A stretch of 64,000 bases of DNA from the NCBI GenBank assembly GCA_016780825.1, contig JADHLF010000006.1:24050-88049 (forward strand). Direction: 5' to 3'. Position 1 is the first letter of the stretch, and each line of letters begins with the position of its first letter. Source of the stretch: Planktomarina sp. (GTDB lineage Bacteria > Pseudomonadota > Alphaproteobacteria > Rhodobacterales > Rhodobacteraceae). The notes below the pieces were generated by a model that had not been told where the DNA came from, ran no database searches, and saw only the letters and a program-made list of their open reading frames with translations. This document shows, piece after piece, positions 50,146-60,275 of this stretch. The translations under genes and the position numbers were made by a program.

Positions 50146-51015
50146 ATGGCTGGCGCATATGACGACCGTGACGGTGTCATCTGGATGGATGGCAAATTGG
50201 TGAACTGGCGCGACGCCAAAGTTCACATCCTGACCCATGGCTTGCATTACGGCAGCTCTGTGTTCGAAGGTGAGCGCGCCTATAACGGAAAGATTTTCAA
50301 ATCCGTTGAACATTCCCAGCGGCTTTTGAAATCCGGCGAATATATGGACATTCCAATCCCATATACTGTGGACGACATTGAAGCGGCGAAACAGGAGGTC
50401 TTGACCGCCTCTGGTCTCCAGGATGCCTATGTGCGGGCGGTTTGCTGGCGTGGCTCGGGTGACGATATGGGGGTCGCTTCCGCGCGCAACCCAGTGCGCA
50501 TGGCCGTGGCCGCTTGGGAATGGGGCGCCTATTATGGCGAGGCTAAATTCAAGGGCGCAAAGCTCGACATCGCGAAATGGAAACGCCCAAGCCCGGAGAC
50601 AATCCCATGCTTTGCCAAGGCCGCCGGGCTTTACATGATCTGCACCATGTCCAAACATGCAGCCGAGGCCAAAGGCTGTTCAGATGCGATGATGCTTGAT
50701 TATCGCGGCTATGTGGCTGAGGCCACCGGCGCCAACCTGTTCTTTGTCAAAGACGGAGAGGTGCACACGCCGAAACCCGATTGCTTCCTCAATGGCATCA
50801 CGCGCCAGACCGTGGTGGGCATGTTGCAAGAGCGCGGCATCACTGTGATCGAACGGCATATCATGCCCGAGGAGCTGGAAGGCTTTGAACAATGTTGGTT
50901 GACCGGCACCGCGGCGGAAGTGACCCCCGTGGGTCAAATCGGCGATTACACATTTGAAGTGGGCGCTCTGGCCCGTGACATCGCCGAAAGCTACGAAAAA
51001 CTGGTCCGCGCCTAA
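50146..51015 (+). CDS. ilvE: Branched-chain amino acid aminotransferase
   Basis: Final transamination in leucine, isoleucine and valine synthesis, and first step of their breakdown. 289 aa class IV PLP enzyme. HILTHGLHYGSSVFEGERAY is the N-terminal signature, the PLP lysine is in PCFAKAAGLY, and GYVAEATGANLFFVKDG and TGTAAEVTPV are active-site blocks. GGAGAACT precedes the ATG. Monocistronic with a strong terminator. Confidence 0.95.
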   Translation: MAGAYDDRDGVIWMDGKLVNWRDAKVHILTHGLHYGSSVFEGERAYNGKIFKSVEHSQRLLKSGEYMDIPIPYTVDDIEAAKQEVLTASGLQDAYVRAVCWRGSGDDMGVASARNPVRMAVAAWEWGAYYGEAKFKGAKLDIAKWKRPSPETIPCFAKAAGLYMICTMSKHAAEAKGCSDAMMLDYRGYVAEATGANLFFVKDGEVHTPKPDCFLNGITRQTVVGMLQERGITVIERHIMPEELEGFEQCWLTGTAAEVTPVGQIGDYTFEVGALARDIAESYEKLVRA

Positions 51016-51043
51016 GCAGGCGACGCCAGGGCAGAAACAGTGG

Positions 51044-51071
51044 CCTCAACCCTTTGGGTTGAGGTCTTTTT
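51044..51071 (+). terminator. Terminator after ilvE
   Basis: CCTCAACCC / GGGTTGAGG with a TTT loop followed by TCTTTTTTG, 29 bases after the ilvE stop. Confidence 0.92.
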
Positions 51072-51112
51072 TGTCAGCAGAGCATGGCGCGCCCAGAAAT
51101 TGCCCGAGGGCA

Positions 51113-52270
51113 TTACATAAAGCTGCGTTCAAAGGCCCACCATAGGCCCACGAAAGCAATGGCCAAAGATCCCGGGATCACCACCACAGGGCGATACATT
51201 GCGCTGCGCCCCAAGGGCAGGGCGAAGAGAACAAAGGCTGCCGCAATCACCGCCAATTGCCCAAGTTCGACACCAATATTGAAAGCAATAAGCGACAAAA
51301 TAAATTGCCCCTGTGCCAAGCCAAGATCTCCCAAGACCGAGGCAAACCCCAGCCCGTGTAAAAGGCCAAAGCCGAAAACCACAAGGATCCGCCACCACCC
51401 CAGTTTTGGGCGCAGAATATTCTCAATCGCCACATAGGCAATGGAGATGGCAATCAAAGCCTCTACCAGCCACATCTGCGCTGGCGGAATGGTGATAATG
51501 CTCAAAGTCGCAAGGCCAAGCGTCACCGTATGGGCGAGCGTAAAGGCCGTGACCTGCGCCAAGAGCGGCCGCCAAGCCAGCGAGAAAAGAAACAATCCTA
51601 AGACAAAGAGAATGTGATCTAAGCCCTTTGGAATGATATGCTCGAAGCCTTCCACCACAAATCGAAGGAACACAGCGCCCGTGCTTTCTTCAACAGCGCC
51701 CAACCGGGGCAAGGGAGCGCTGACCTCGCCGTCCTGCAAAAAGGCCGCATAGGCGTCTGGACCCTCCCCATGGCGCACCACGAACCCGCCATTTCGCGCA
51801 GCCCATCCCAAAGAGACCGGCGCCGTCCCGGGCGGCAGCTCCGCAGACATTGTCACCACCGTATCGCGGGGCAGTTCGAGATCCGGCTCAGCGATCACAT
51901 CCACCGATGCCAAGCTCAAGGGTCCGGCCCCCTCAAGTGAAATCCCACCCGAAATATCAGCAAATCGCGTTTCAACCATTTGCGCCAATGCTTGATCTGG
52001 CAGGCCCCGCAACCGGTCATAGGCCTCAGCTTCGGGCGCCTCATCGGTGTCTGCAACTTGAGATTGATCAATGCCTGCCAAAAGAGTTTCGACAGCGAGG
52101 CGTAGGGAGATTTGAATTTTCTCCTCGTCAATCGAAATTTCTGCCACTGCCGGCCGCAATTCATGGGCGCTGGCCTGCCCGGCCAAACTGAGAAACCCCA
52201 GAAGTGCACTTGACATCAAAAGGAAACACCACACCATCAACATGAAAGTTTTTTGGAAAGATCTCATCAT
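51113..52270 (-). CDS. HupE/UreJ-family membrane protein
   Basis: 385 aa. A signal peptide (MMRSFQKTFMLMVWCFLLMS to about 35) precedes a periplasmic domain (about 36-195) and a C-terminal HupE/UreJ_2 domain with six or seven TM helices, holding GLDHILFVLGLFLFSLAW, AFTLAHTVTLGLA and GLLHGLGFASVLGDLGL, whose histidines resemble the metal path of HupE-type nickel/cobalt permeases. AAGGAG at 52280-52285 on the minus strand, 9 bases upstream, supports the start at 52270, which overlaps the start codon of the opposite gene. Substrate metal not determined. Confidence 0.85.
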   Translation of the reverse strand: MMRSFQKTFMLMVWCFLLMSSALLGFLSLAGQASAHELRPAVAEISIDEEKIQISLRLAVETLLAGIDQSQVADTDEAPEAEAYDRLRGLPDQALAQMVETRFADISGGISLEGAGPLSLASVDVIAEPDLELPRDTVVTMSAELPPGTAPVSLGWAARNGGFVVRHGEGPDAYAAFLQDGEVSAPLPRLGAVEESTGAVFLRFVVEGFEHIIPKGLDHILFVLGLFLFSLAWRPLLAQVTAFTLAHTVTLGLATLSIITIPPAQMWLVEALIAISIAYVAIENILRPKLGWWRILVVFGFGLLHGLGFASVLGDLGLAQGQFILSLIAFNIGVELGQLAVIAAAFVLFALPLGRSAMYRPVVVIPGSLAIAFVGLWWAFERSFM

Positions 52271-53081
52271 GTTTCAGCACTCCTTGAAATTACTTTTCGC
52301 TCTTATTTTTGCTGGGCCTATCTATGCACATGAATTTTGGATTTCTCCAGTGGAATTTCAGGTTGACGTCCAAAGCCCAATCGGTGCGCATTTCAGGGTT
52401 GGGCAGGATTTCAAGGGGGGCAGCCATTCCTACCTCAGCCGCTATACAGCCCGCCATGAGCTGCATCAGGGCGGCGCGGCCCTTGAGATCAGCGCGCGGG
52501 AGGGTGACCGGCCCGCCATGCAGCATCCCGGGTTAGGCGATGGGCTGGCTGTTTTGGTGCATGAGACCACCGACAGCACCCTCACCTATCGAGAATTTGA
52601 AAAATTTGTCGCCTTTGTTGAACACAAAGATTTTGAAGGACTGCCCGAGGCGCATCGGGCGCGCGGCCTGCCAGATGTCGGTTTTGTTGAGAGTTATCGG
52701 CGCTTTGCAAAATCCCTCATTGCTGTGGGCAGCGGGGCGGGGCAAGATCGGCCGGTCGGGCTGGAGATTGAGATCGTCGCGCTGTCCAACCCCTATACCG
52801 ACGATCTCTCAAAGGGCATGGCGGTTCAGGTGTTGTTGAATGCCGCGCCCCGCGCGGATGTGCAGGTCGAAGTCTTTTCACGCCCCGCAGGCACGAAAGA
52901 GCCGGCTTTGATCCAACTCTATCGCACCAACGCCGATGGAATTGCGCGGTTCCCCGTTCTCAGCGGTCACGACTATATGGTCGACAATGTTGCGCTGCGC
53001 CCTGTGGAGCCCGCCAATACAGAGGATCCAGTTTGGCACAGCCTCTGGGCCAATCTCACCTTTGCCGTTCCAGAAGATTAG
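52269..53081 (+). CDS. DUF4198-family periplasmic protein
   Basis: 270 aa. Signal peptide MFQHSLKLLFALIFAGPIYA, mature start HEFWISP, the DUF4198 (NikM-like) hallmark: the family's N-terminal His is thought to bind metal after processing. The C-terminal part (VQVEVFSRPAGTKEPALIQL, then RTNADGIARFPVLSGHDYMV) is a beta-sandwich. GGAAAG (52255-52260) lies 8 bases upstream. It is read head to head with the HupE-like gene, which suggests a metal-uptake pair. Its stop overlaps the queG stop. Confidence 0.85.
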   Translation: MFQHSLKLLFALIFAGPIYAHEFWISPVEFQVDVQSPIGAHFRVGQDFKGGSHSYLSRYTARHELHQGGAALEISAREGDRPAMQHPGLGDGLAVLVHETTDSTLTYREFEKFVAFVEHKDFEGLPEAHRARGLPDVGFVESYRRFAKSLIAVGSGAGQDRPVGLEIEIVALSNPYTDDLSKGMAVQVLLNAAPRADVQVEVFSRPAGTKEPALIQLYRTNADGIARFPVLSGHDYMVDNVALRPVEPANTEDPVWHSLWANLTFAVPED

Positions 53082-54121
53082 GGCGCAATGCGCGCCAAAG
53101 CCCAGCCAGCAGCCTCTGCCACTGCCGGATCGGCATCCGCCAACAAGGGCTGCAGTAACGGCTCATAGGATGGGTTGCCCGAATTTCCAATGGCATAGAG
53201 CACGTTGCGGATAAATCGGTCGCGGCCAATGCGTTTGATGGGGGAGCCCGAGAATTTCGCACGAAACCCGGCATCATCCAAGACCACCAGCTCACCGAGC
53301 GGCGGCGCCGCCAAATCCCCCTGAGCGGCATAGCGCAGATCGGCGGATGCAACTGCAAATTTATTCCAGGGGCACACCGCCAAACAATCGTCACAGCCAT
53401 AGATATGATTGCCGAGGCCCGGCCGCAATGCGGCATCAATCGGGCCCTTATGCTCAATGGTCAAATAGGAAATGCAGCGCCGCGCATCCATTTTATAAGG
53501 CGCAACGAAAGCCTTGGTCGGGCAAATGTCCAAGCATTTCCGGCAGGAACCGCAGTGATCCACCTCCGGCGCATCCGGCTCCAGCTCCAGCGTGGTAAAT
53601 ATCGCACCCAGAAACATCCAATTTCCAGTTGCCCGGCTCACCAGATTGGTATGCTTGCCCTGCCAGCCCAAACCCGCGGCCTGCCCCAGGGGCTTTTCCG
53701 CAACCGGCGCCGTATCGACAAAGACTTTCACCTCACCGCCCCCTTCGGCAATCAACCAGCGGGCCAAGCGTTTCAGCCGTTTCTTGACAATGTCGTGATA
53801 GTCTTTGCCCTGGGCATAGACGCTGATATTGCCAATATCAGGCCTGTCGAGATTGACCAAAGGATTGCTCTGTGGGCCATAGCTTTCCGCCAGCATCACC
53901 ACAGATCGCGCCTCAGGCCACAAGAGCTGCGGCGCGGCGCGCCAGTCTTTGCGCGCCTCCATCCAGGTCATTTGCCCGTGATAGCCCGCCTGCAAAAACG
54001 CCTCCAACTGCGCCGGCACCTGCGGCACGGCATCGGGCCTGGTGATCTTGGCATTGCTAAAGCCCTCGGCCAAGGCCTGTGGCAGAAGCCTGGATTTCAG
54101 ATCAGAAGTCAAGATTGGCAT
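53078..54121 (-). CDS. queG: Epoxyqueuosine reductase
   Basis: Cobalamin- and Fe-S-dependent last step of queuosine synthesis in tRNA. 347 aa. The two 4Fe-4S motifs are HCGSCRKCLDICPTKAF and GCDDCLAVCPWNKFA; YGCDDCLA and the C-terminal HEAT-like part (RNVLYAIGNSGNPSYEPLL) are QueG features. Start ATG 54121 is 19 bases inside the end of the GST gene, so the two are coupled. Confidence 0.94.
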   Translation of the reverse strand: MPILTSDLKSRLLPQALAEGFSNAKITRPDAVPQVPAQLEAFLQAGYHGQMTWMEARKDWRAAPQLLWPEARSVVMLAESYGPQSNPLVNLDRPDIGNISVYAQGKDYHDIVKKRLKRLARWLIAEGGGEVKVFVDTAPVAEKPLGQAAGLGWQGKHTNLVSRATGNWMFLGAIFTTLELEPDAPEVDHCGSCRKCLDICPTKAFVAPYKMDARRCISYLTIEHKGPIDAALRPGLGNHIYGCDDCLAVCPWNKFAVASADLRYAAQGDLAAPPLGELVVLDDAGFRAKFSGSPIKRIGRDRFIRNVLYAIGNSGNPSYEPLLQPLLADADPAVAEAAGWALARIAP

Positions 54122-54767
54122 AATGGTGCGGAGGCGGGAACCCCGGCACATTATCCGCAAGGATCGACCGGAACGCCGGGCGCGACTTCATCGTGGCATA
54201 CCAATCTTTCACCGCCGCCGATCGATTCCAATCCACATCACAAATGTAATCCAGCGCTGACAGCTGCGCGGCGGCGGCGAAATCAGCAAGGCTCATCTCA
54301 TCACCCGCAAGCCAGCGGCGATTGTCCAAGAGCCAATTCATGTAATCGAGATGAAATTTAATGGCCTTGGCTCCAGCCTTCACATTGGCAGAGACCGGAT
54401 AACCCGATCCATGGATTTTTCGATTTACCCGCTCATAGAGAAGATTTGCCGTCACCTCATGGTGGAACTTATCATCAAACCACGAGACCAAACGGCGCAC
54501 CTCATAGCGGGCCTGCGCCTCCTGGGGCAACAAGCGTGGCTGTGGGAAGCGCTCTTCAAGATATTCACAGATGGCGGAAGATTCCGCATAGATCTCCCCG
54601 CCCATCTTGAGCACCGGGACTTTTCCAGCGGGATTGCGGCGCAAAAAATCCGCGTACCCTTCCCAATAGCGCTCTTCCACCAATTGCACTTCGATTTTCT
54701 TTTCGGCCAAGCTCAGGCGCACTTTGCGACAGAACGGCGATAGGGGGACGTGATACAAGATATTCAT
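54102..54767 (-). CDS. Glutathione S-transferase family protein
   Basis: 221 aa. N-terminal thioredoxin-like domain with PLSPFCRKVRLSLAEK and the glutathione-binding AESSAICEYLEERFP; C-terminal helical domain with LAGDEMSLADFAAAAQLSAL. It lies upstream of queG and overlaps it. Substrate unknown. Confidence 0.92.
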   Translation of the reverse strand: MNILYHVPLSPFCRKVRLSLAEKKIEVQLVEERYWEGYADFLRRNPAGKVPVLKMGGEIYAESSAICEYLEERFPQPRLLPQEAQARYEVRRLVSWFDDKFHHEVTANLLYERVNRKIHGSGYPVSANVKAGAKAIKFHLDYMNWLLDNRRWLAGDEMSLADFAAAAQLSALDYICDVDWNRSAAVKDWYATMKSRPAFRSILADNVPGFPPPHHYANLDF

Positions 54768-54820
54768 TGGGTTTCACTTTGCTCGGGTCATTCTGTCTTA
54801 ACCGCCCTTTGTCGGCGCAA

Positions 54821-55564
54821 TCAATCCTCAAAACACGCCGCACGCCCATCCTTTCGGATCAAGTCGGCTCCTGCGATCACAGAGGCCGCGCGTTTCTTGG
54901 TCTCTTTGTCCGGACGAATGGCGCTGCGGCCTTTGGGATCGGGCAGGACAACCGCAAGGCGCCCGGCTTGAACACGGCTCAAATCTTTGGCCGCAACGCC
55001 AAAGTGATGCCAGGCTGCCGCCTCAATACCAAACACCCCGGTATCAAACTCGGCAATGTTCAGATAAATTTCCAACAGGCGCCGTTTGCTCCACACCATT
55101 TCGACATAAGGGGTCAACAGTGCTTCGACCGCTTTGCGCAGCCAATTGCGCCCAGGCCAAAGAAAGGCGTTCTTGACCGTTTGCTGACTGATGGTAGAGC
55201 CGCCGCGCATAGCGCCTTCGCGCAGCGCTTGGCGCACCGCCGCGCTGTCAATCCCCCAATGGGTGCAGAAATTGGCATCTTCTGCCGCCACCACCGCGCG
55301 CCGCAGCATCGGCGCCACCTCTTCAATATCGACCCATTGATATTGGATCTGTCCAAGCCGCGCACGCTCTTGCATCATGTAAAAGGTGATCGGCGGGTTG
55401 ACCCATCGGTAGATCAATCCCCAAGCCAGAAAGACCAACGCCACCGCGAGCAGGCTCCAAAGCAAAACCCGCCGCGCGCCGTGCAGCACAGGCCCCAATC
55501 GCCCGAGCCGATGCCGACGGGGGCCGTCGGGGCTCTCAAGATGATCCTCAATTGGCTCAGTCAT
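54821..55564 (-). CDS. mtgA: Monofunctional biosynthetic peptidoglycan transglycosylase
   Basis: Polymerises lipid II glycans. 247 aa GT51 enzyme with a TM anchor at about 30-52 and the motifs AEDANFCTHWGID (catalytic Glu), RGGSTISQQTVKN, KRRLLEIYLNIAEF and GIEAAAWHHFG. Inner-membrane, active site in the periplasm. Confidence 0.95.
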   Translation of the reverse strand: MTEPIEDHLESPDGPRRHRLGRLGPVLHGARRVLLWSLLAVALVFLAWGLIYRWVNPPITFYMMQERARLGQIQYQWVDIEEVAPMLRRAVVAAEDANFCTHWGIDSAAVRQALREGAMRGGSTISQQTVKNAFLWPGRNWLRKAVEALLTPYVEMVWSKRRLLEIYLNIAEFDTGVFGIEAAAWHHFGVAAKDLSRVQAGRLAVVLPDPKGRSAIRPDKETKKRAASVIAGADLIRKDGRAACFED

Positions 55565-55667
55565 AGATATGCCACACCATATCAGAGGCGCTCCGTCAAC
55601 TTATCGGCGACCAGACCTGAGCCCTCCTCTGCGACTGGCCCTGCAAAATCACCAATCGCCTGCCGGC

Positions 55668-58600
55668 TTATTCTGCCGGCATGGATTGGGATTGACCATC
55701 TTGCAAAGGCGCTGGCAGATGCACCAGCATTTCTTTGGGGCAGACTTGCACAAAGTTATGCTTTTCCTCCTCCCAATGCTGCAAGATATCCGTGCCTTTG
55801 ACAGAATTGGTTTCCTCAACATGGCGGGTGATCAGAGACTTCAGCTCCTCCTCCCAATGGGCCACCGAAACCGGGCAGGTCACCAAAGTTTCCATATTCA
55901 TCATCGCAGGCGTTTTTCCGGCCGGATCATAGAGGTAGGCCATGCCGCCCGTCATCCCCGCGCCGAAGTTGGCCCCAATGGAGCCCAGAACCACAGCAAC
56001 ACCGCCGGTCATATATTCGCAGCCATTCGAACCACAGCCTTCAATCACGGTTTTTGCGCCGGAGTTGCGCACCGCAAAGCGCTCACCGGCGCGGCCAGAA
56101 GCGAAGAGGAAACCATCGGTCGCGCCATAGAGCACGGTGTTGCCGATAATTGTGTTTTCCGACGCCACCAAGGGGCTGATCTGCGCAGGGCGCACGACGA
56201 TCACGCCGCCCGAAAGACCTTTGCCCACATAGTCATTGGCCTCTCCCGCCACTTCCAGTTTCAACCCCGGCGCCGCAAACGCGCCAAGCGCCTGACCGGC
56301 CGAACCTTGCAGCTTAATGGTCAAGTGATCCGATTGCAGGCTATTGCGCATGCCGAATTTGGTCACAATATGGCTCGACACCCTTGTGCCAATGGAGCGC
56401 GATGTATTTTGCACCGCATATTGCAGCTGCATCTTTTCACCATCTTGTAGGAAACGCGCGGCGTCGGTGACGATCTGGGCATCCAATGTATCTGGCACCG
56501 CGTTGCGCGGCTTATTGCGATCGTAGGTGATCTGATCGGCACCATCGACCGTGATCAAAAGCGGGTTGAGATCCAGATCATCCAAATGCGCAGACCCGCG
56601 CGACACCTGGCTGAGCAAATCTGCGCGGCCAATCACCTCATCCATGGAGCGCGCGCCGATACCGGCCAAAATCTCGCGCACTTCTTGCGCATAGAAAGTG
56701 ATCAAATTGACGACCTTATCGGCCGACCCGGTGAACTTGTCCCGCAGGGCTTCATCTTGCGTGCAAACCCCCACAGGGCAGGTATTGGATTGGCATTGCC
56801 GCACCATGATACAGCCCATTGCGATCAGTGCCGCGGTGCCGATGCCATATTCTTCCGCACCCATCATAGCCGCCATCACAATATCACGGCCCGTGCGCAA
56901 CCCGCCATCGGTGCGCAATGTCACCCGCTCGCGCAGGTTGTTCATCGCCAGAACCTGATGCGCCTCGGTCAGGCCCATCTCCCAGGGCAGGCCGGCAAAT
57001 TTGATCGATGTCGCCGGCGAAGCACCCGTGCCGCCATTGTGGCCAGAGATCAAAATCACATCGGCCTCTGCCTTTGCCACACCGGCCGCAATCGTGCCCA
57101 CCCCAGAGGCCGCCACCAATTTCACCGTCACCTTACAGCGCGGGTTGATCTGCTTGAGATCGTAAATTAACTGCGCCAAATCTTCGATGGAATAGATATC
57201 GTGATGTGGCGGCGGGCTGATCAAAGTCACACCTTTGGTCGAATGACGCAAGCGGGCGATGAGATCGGTAACCTTCATACCGGGCAGTTGTCCGCCCTCG
57301 CCGGGCTTGGCCCCCTGCGCCACTTTAATTTCCAATTCCTCACAGTGATTGAGATATTCCGCCGTGACCCCAAAGCGGCCTGACGCCACCTGCTTGATCT
57401 TCGCAGAAGGGTTATCCCCATTGGGTTCGGGCAGGAAATGCGCCGGATCCTCTCCGCCCTCACCACTGTCAGACTTGGCTCCAATCCGGTTCATCGCCAC
57501 ATTCAGCGTCTTATGCGCCTCCGGGCTCAGAGCCCCAAGCGACATGCCAGGGGTGACAAAGCGCTTGCGGATAGAGGTGATGCTTTCCACCTCATCCACA
57601 GAAATTGCCGGCCCCAAAGGTTTAATCGCCAGCAGATCCCGCAGGTGGATCGGCGGGTTGGCTTGCAATTTAGCCGAATAGTTTTTCCACATCTCAAAGC
57701 TGCCGCGGTCACAGGCCGATTGCAGCAAATGCATGGTTTGCGCTTCCCAAGCGTGTTTTTCGCCAGAGCGGCGCGCTTTATAAAAACCGCCAATCGGCAG
57801 AACATGCGAGGCCGCAGCATATGCTGAGGCATGAATGGATTCGGCCTTGCGCTGAATGCCCACGACACCAATGCCCGAAATCCGCGATGTCATGCCGGGA
57901 AAATACTCTGCGCACATGGCCCGAGACAGGCCAACAGCCTCAAAGTTCAAGCCGCCGCGATAGGATGAAATGACCGAGATCCCCATCTTCGCCATAATTT
58001 TCAGCAGGCCCTGATCAATCGCCGCGCGATATCGCGCCACCGCCTCGGTCAAAGAGCAATCAAGCAGACCGCGATCAATGCGATCGGCCAAGCTGTCCTC
58101 GGCCAAATAGGCGTTTACCACCGTCGCACCACAGCCAATCAAAACGGCAAAATAATGTGGATCAATACATTCCGCAGACCTTACGTTGAGCGAGGTGAAT
58201 GTGCGCAACCCTTTACGGGTCAGCCATGAATGCACCGCGCTGGTGGCCAAGATCATCGGCATGGCGACCGAGGTCTCTGAGGCATGATGATCGGTCAAAA
58301 CCAAATGACCTGCGCCCGAGCGCACAGCATCTTCGGCTTCGGAGCGAATGCGATTGAGTGCCTTTTGCAACTCTCCGCGCGCCCCGCCCGCCGGGAAGGT
58401 ACAATCTATCTCCACCATCGGGGCGTTGAAATTTTCCAACAATCGCTCAAATTGCACATTGCCGACAAAGGGCGAATCCAGGACCAAAATTTCTGTCTGA
58501 GCACTGCTCTCATCCAGCACATTTTTCAGATTTCCAAAGCGGGTTTTCAAGCTCATGACCCGAAACTCGCGCAGACTGTCAATCGGGGGGTTGGTCACTT

Positions 58601-60209
58601 GGCTAAAGTTTTGCCGAAAGAAATGCGACAGCGGGCGATATTTTTCGCTCAATACCGCCGAGGGCGTATCATCGCCCATTGAGGCCAAAGTCTCTTTCCC
58701 ATCCTCGGCCATCGGTGCCAAGATTTGTTCAAGCTCCTCAATCGTGTAGCCCGCTGCAATCTGACGCTGGCGCAACTCTGCGCCTTTAAAAATCGGTTTT
58801 TCCACCGCCTTGGCCAGATCGTCGTCAAGCTCATTGATCTTGCCGACCCAAGCGCCGAAGTCTTGACTCGCGGACAGCATATCTTTCATTTCAGTGTCGT
58901 GATACAGGCGGCCCTCGACGATATCGACCGCCAAAAGTTGCCCGGGGCCCAGCGCGCCTTTTTCTTTCACATTGGCCTCGTCAACGGTGACCATGCCGGC
59001 TTCCGATCCCGCAATGAGCAAGCCATCGCCGGTCACCAGATAGCGCATGGGCCTTAGACCATTGCGATCCAAGCCCGCACAGACCCAGCGCCCATCGGTC
59101 ATCGCCAGGGCGGCTGGCCCATCCCAAGGCTCCATCACGGAATTGCAGTAAGAATACATATCCTGCCAAGATTTCGGAAGATCCACCGCCTGCTTTGACC
59201 AGCTTTCTGGAACCAGCATGGTCTTTGCCATCGGCGCATTGCGCCCAGCACGCACCAACATTTCAAACACCGCATCCAGCGCCGCCGAATCCGAAGACCC
59301 ACCGGGGATCACAGGTTTGATGTCTTCAGCCATATCTCCAAAAGCATCAGATGACATGCGAATTTCATGACTCTTCATCCAATTTTTATTGCCTTTCAGC
59401 GTATTTATTTCGCCGTTATGGGCCAACATGCGGAAGGGCTGCGCCAGCCACCACTGCGGGAAAGTATTGGTCGAATAGCGCTGGTGATACAAAGCAAAGG
59501 CGGACTCAAAGCGCTCATCTTTCAAATCTGGATAGAACTCCGACATATCCTCAGCCAGAAACATGCCCTTATAGATAATCGACCTACAGGACAGGCTGGC
59601 CAGGTAAAGCCCATGAATTCCAGCGGCTTGCGCCGCTTTTTCAATCCGGCGACGAATGACGTAAAGCTCGCGCTCAAATGTCTCTTCATCGACACCTTTG
59701 GAATTGGACACTAAGAGCTGCTCAATTTCAGGTCGTGTGGCATTGGCCTTTTCGCCCAAACAGGAGACATTCACAGGCACATGGCGCCATCCGTAGATAT
59801 AATACCCCATGCGTAGAACTTCCGTTTCCACAATCGTCCGGCAGGTTTCTTGAGCGCCGAAATCGGTGCGCGGCAGGAACACCTGCCCCACAGCCATCAG
59901 CTCATCCATACGCGGCGTGTGACCGGTGCGTTCAATTTGATCATAGAAGAATGGCACAGGAATTTGCACATGGATGCCGGCCCCGTCGCCGGTCTTGCCA
60001 TCCGCATCAACAGCGCCGCGATGCCATACCGCTTTGAGCGCATCAATACCCGCCTGCACCACCTTGCGGCTTGGCGATCCATCGATGGACACCACAAGCC
60101 CCACACCGCAGCTGGCGTGCTCTTCCGCCTCAGAGTAAAGGCCGTTTTCAGCCATAAACTTGCGCTTGGCTTCTTCCGCTTTCACCCAGTTTGCATCAAA
60201 TTTCGTCAT
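55668..60209 (-). CDS. gltB: Glutamate synthase (NADPH) large subunit
   Basis: Makes two glutamates from glutamine and 2-oxoglutarate with GltD. 1513 aa. The class II amidotransferase nucleophile is Cys34 in HASCGVGLV after a short propeptide; the central and FMN domains include GEGGEDPAHFL and SGHNGGTGASPATSIK, the 3Fe-4S cluster is in CIMVRQCQSNTCPVGVC, and the C-terminal beta-helix in GYKG-like repeats. AGGAG at 60216-60220 abuts an ATG at 60215 but is 6 bases from ATG 60209, which is therefore the start. Downstream of gltD. Confidence 0.97.
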   Translation of the reverse strand: MTKFDANWVKAEEAKRKFMAENGLYSEAEEHASCGVGLVVSIDGSPSRKVVQAGIDALKAVWHRGAVDADGKTGDGAGIHVQIPVPFFYDQIERTGHTPRMDELMAVGQVFLPRTDFGAQETCRTIVETEVLRMGYYIYGWRHVPVNVSCLGEKANATRPEIEQLLVSNSKGVDEETFERELYVIRRRIEKAAQAAGIHGLYLASLSCRSIIYKGMFLAEDMSEFYPDLKDERFESAFALYHQRYSTNTFPQWWLAQPFRMLAHNGEINTLKGNKNWMKSHEIRMSSDAFGDMAEDIKPVIPGGSSDSAALDAVFEMLVRAGRNAPMAKTMLVPESWSKQAVDLPKSWQDMYSYCNSVMEPWDGPAALAMTDGRWVCAGLDRNGLRPMRYLVTGDGLLIAGSEAGMVTVDEANVKEKGALGPGQLLAVDIVEGRLYHDTEMKDMLSASQDFGAWVGKINELDDDLAKAVEKPIFKGAELRQRQIAAGYTIEELEQILAPMAEDGKETLASMGDDTPSAVLSEKYRPLSHFFRQNFSQVTNPPIDSLREFRVMSLKTRFGNLKNVLDESSAQTEILVLDSPFVGNVQFERLLENFNAPMVEIDCTFPAGGARGELQKALNRIRSEAEDAVRSGAGHLVLTDHHASETSVAMPMILATSAVHSWLTRKGLRTFTSLNVRSAECIDPHYFAVLIGCGATVVNAYLAEDSLADRIDRGLLDCSLTEAVARYRAAIDQGLLKIMAKMGISVISSYRGGLNFEAVGLSRAMCAEYFPGMTSRISGIGVVGIQRKAESIHASAYAAASHVLPIGGFYKARRSGEKHAWEAQTMHLLQSACDRGSFEMWKNYSAKLQANPPIHLRDLLAIKPLGPAISVDEVESITSIRKRFVTPGMSLGALSPEAHKTLNVAMNRIGAKSDSGEGGEDPAHFLPEPNGDNPSAKIKQVASGRFGVTAEYLNHCEELEIKVAQGAKPGEGGQLPGMKVTDLIARLRHSTKGVTLISPPPHHDIYSIEDLAQLIYDLKQINPRCKVTVKLVAASGVGTIAAGVAKAEADVILISGHNGGTGASPATSIKFAGLPWEMGLTEAHQVLAMNNLRERVTLRTDGGLRTGRDIVMAAMMGAEEYGIGTAALIAMGCIMVRQCQSNTCPVGVCTQDEALRDKFTGSADKVVNLITFYAQEVREILAGIGARSMDEVIGRADLLSQVSRGSAHLDDLDLNPLLITVDGADQITYDRNKPRNAVPDTLDAQIVTDAARFLQDGEKMQLQYAVQNTSRSIGTRVSSHIVTKFGMRNSLQSDHLTIKLQGSAGQALGAFAAPGLKLEVAGEANDYVGKGLSGGVIVVRPAQISPLVASENTIIGNTVLYGATDGFLFASGRAGERFAVRNSGAKTVIEGCGSNGCEYMTGGVAVVLGSIGANFGAGMTGGMAYLYDPAGKTPAMMNMETLVTCPVSVAHWEEELKSLITRHVEETNSVKGTDILQHWEEEKHNFVQVCPKEMLVHLPAPLQDGQSQSMPAE

Positions 60210-60275
60210 GCTCATCTCCTAAAATGCCCACGCGGGACATCGTTATATCGCAAAGGTTCCAATCCACGCAGGCGC

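Noticed and set aside
53405..54361. 318-aa open frame on the plus strand opposite queG/GST
   Set aside because: Composition rich in His, Arg and Gln without motifs, and fully antisense to recognised genes.
54767..55801. 344-aa open frame on the plus strand opposite mtgA
   Set aside because: Shadow of mtgA; no motif and no plausible ribosome site.
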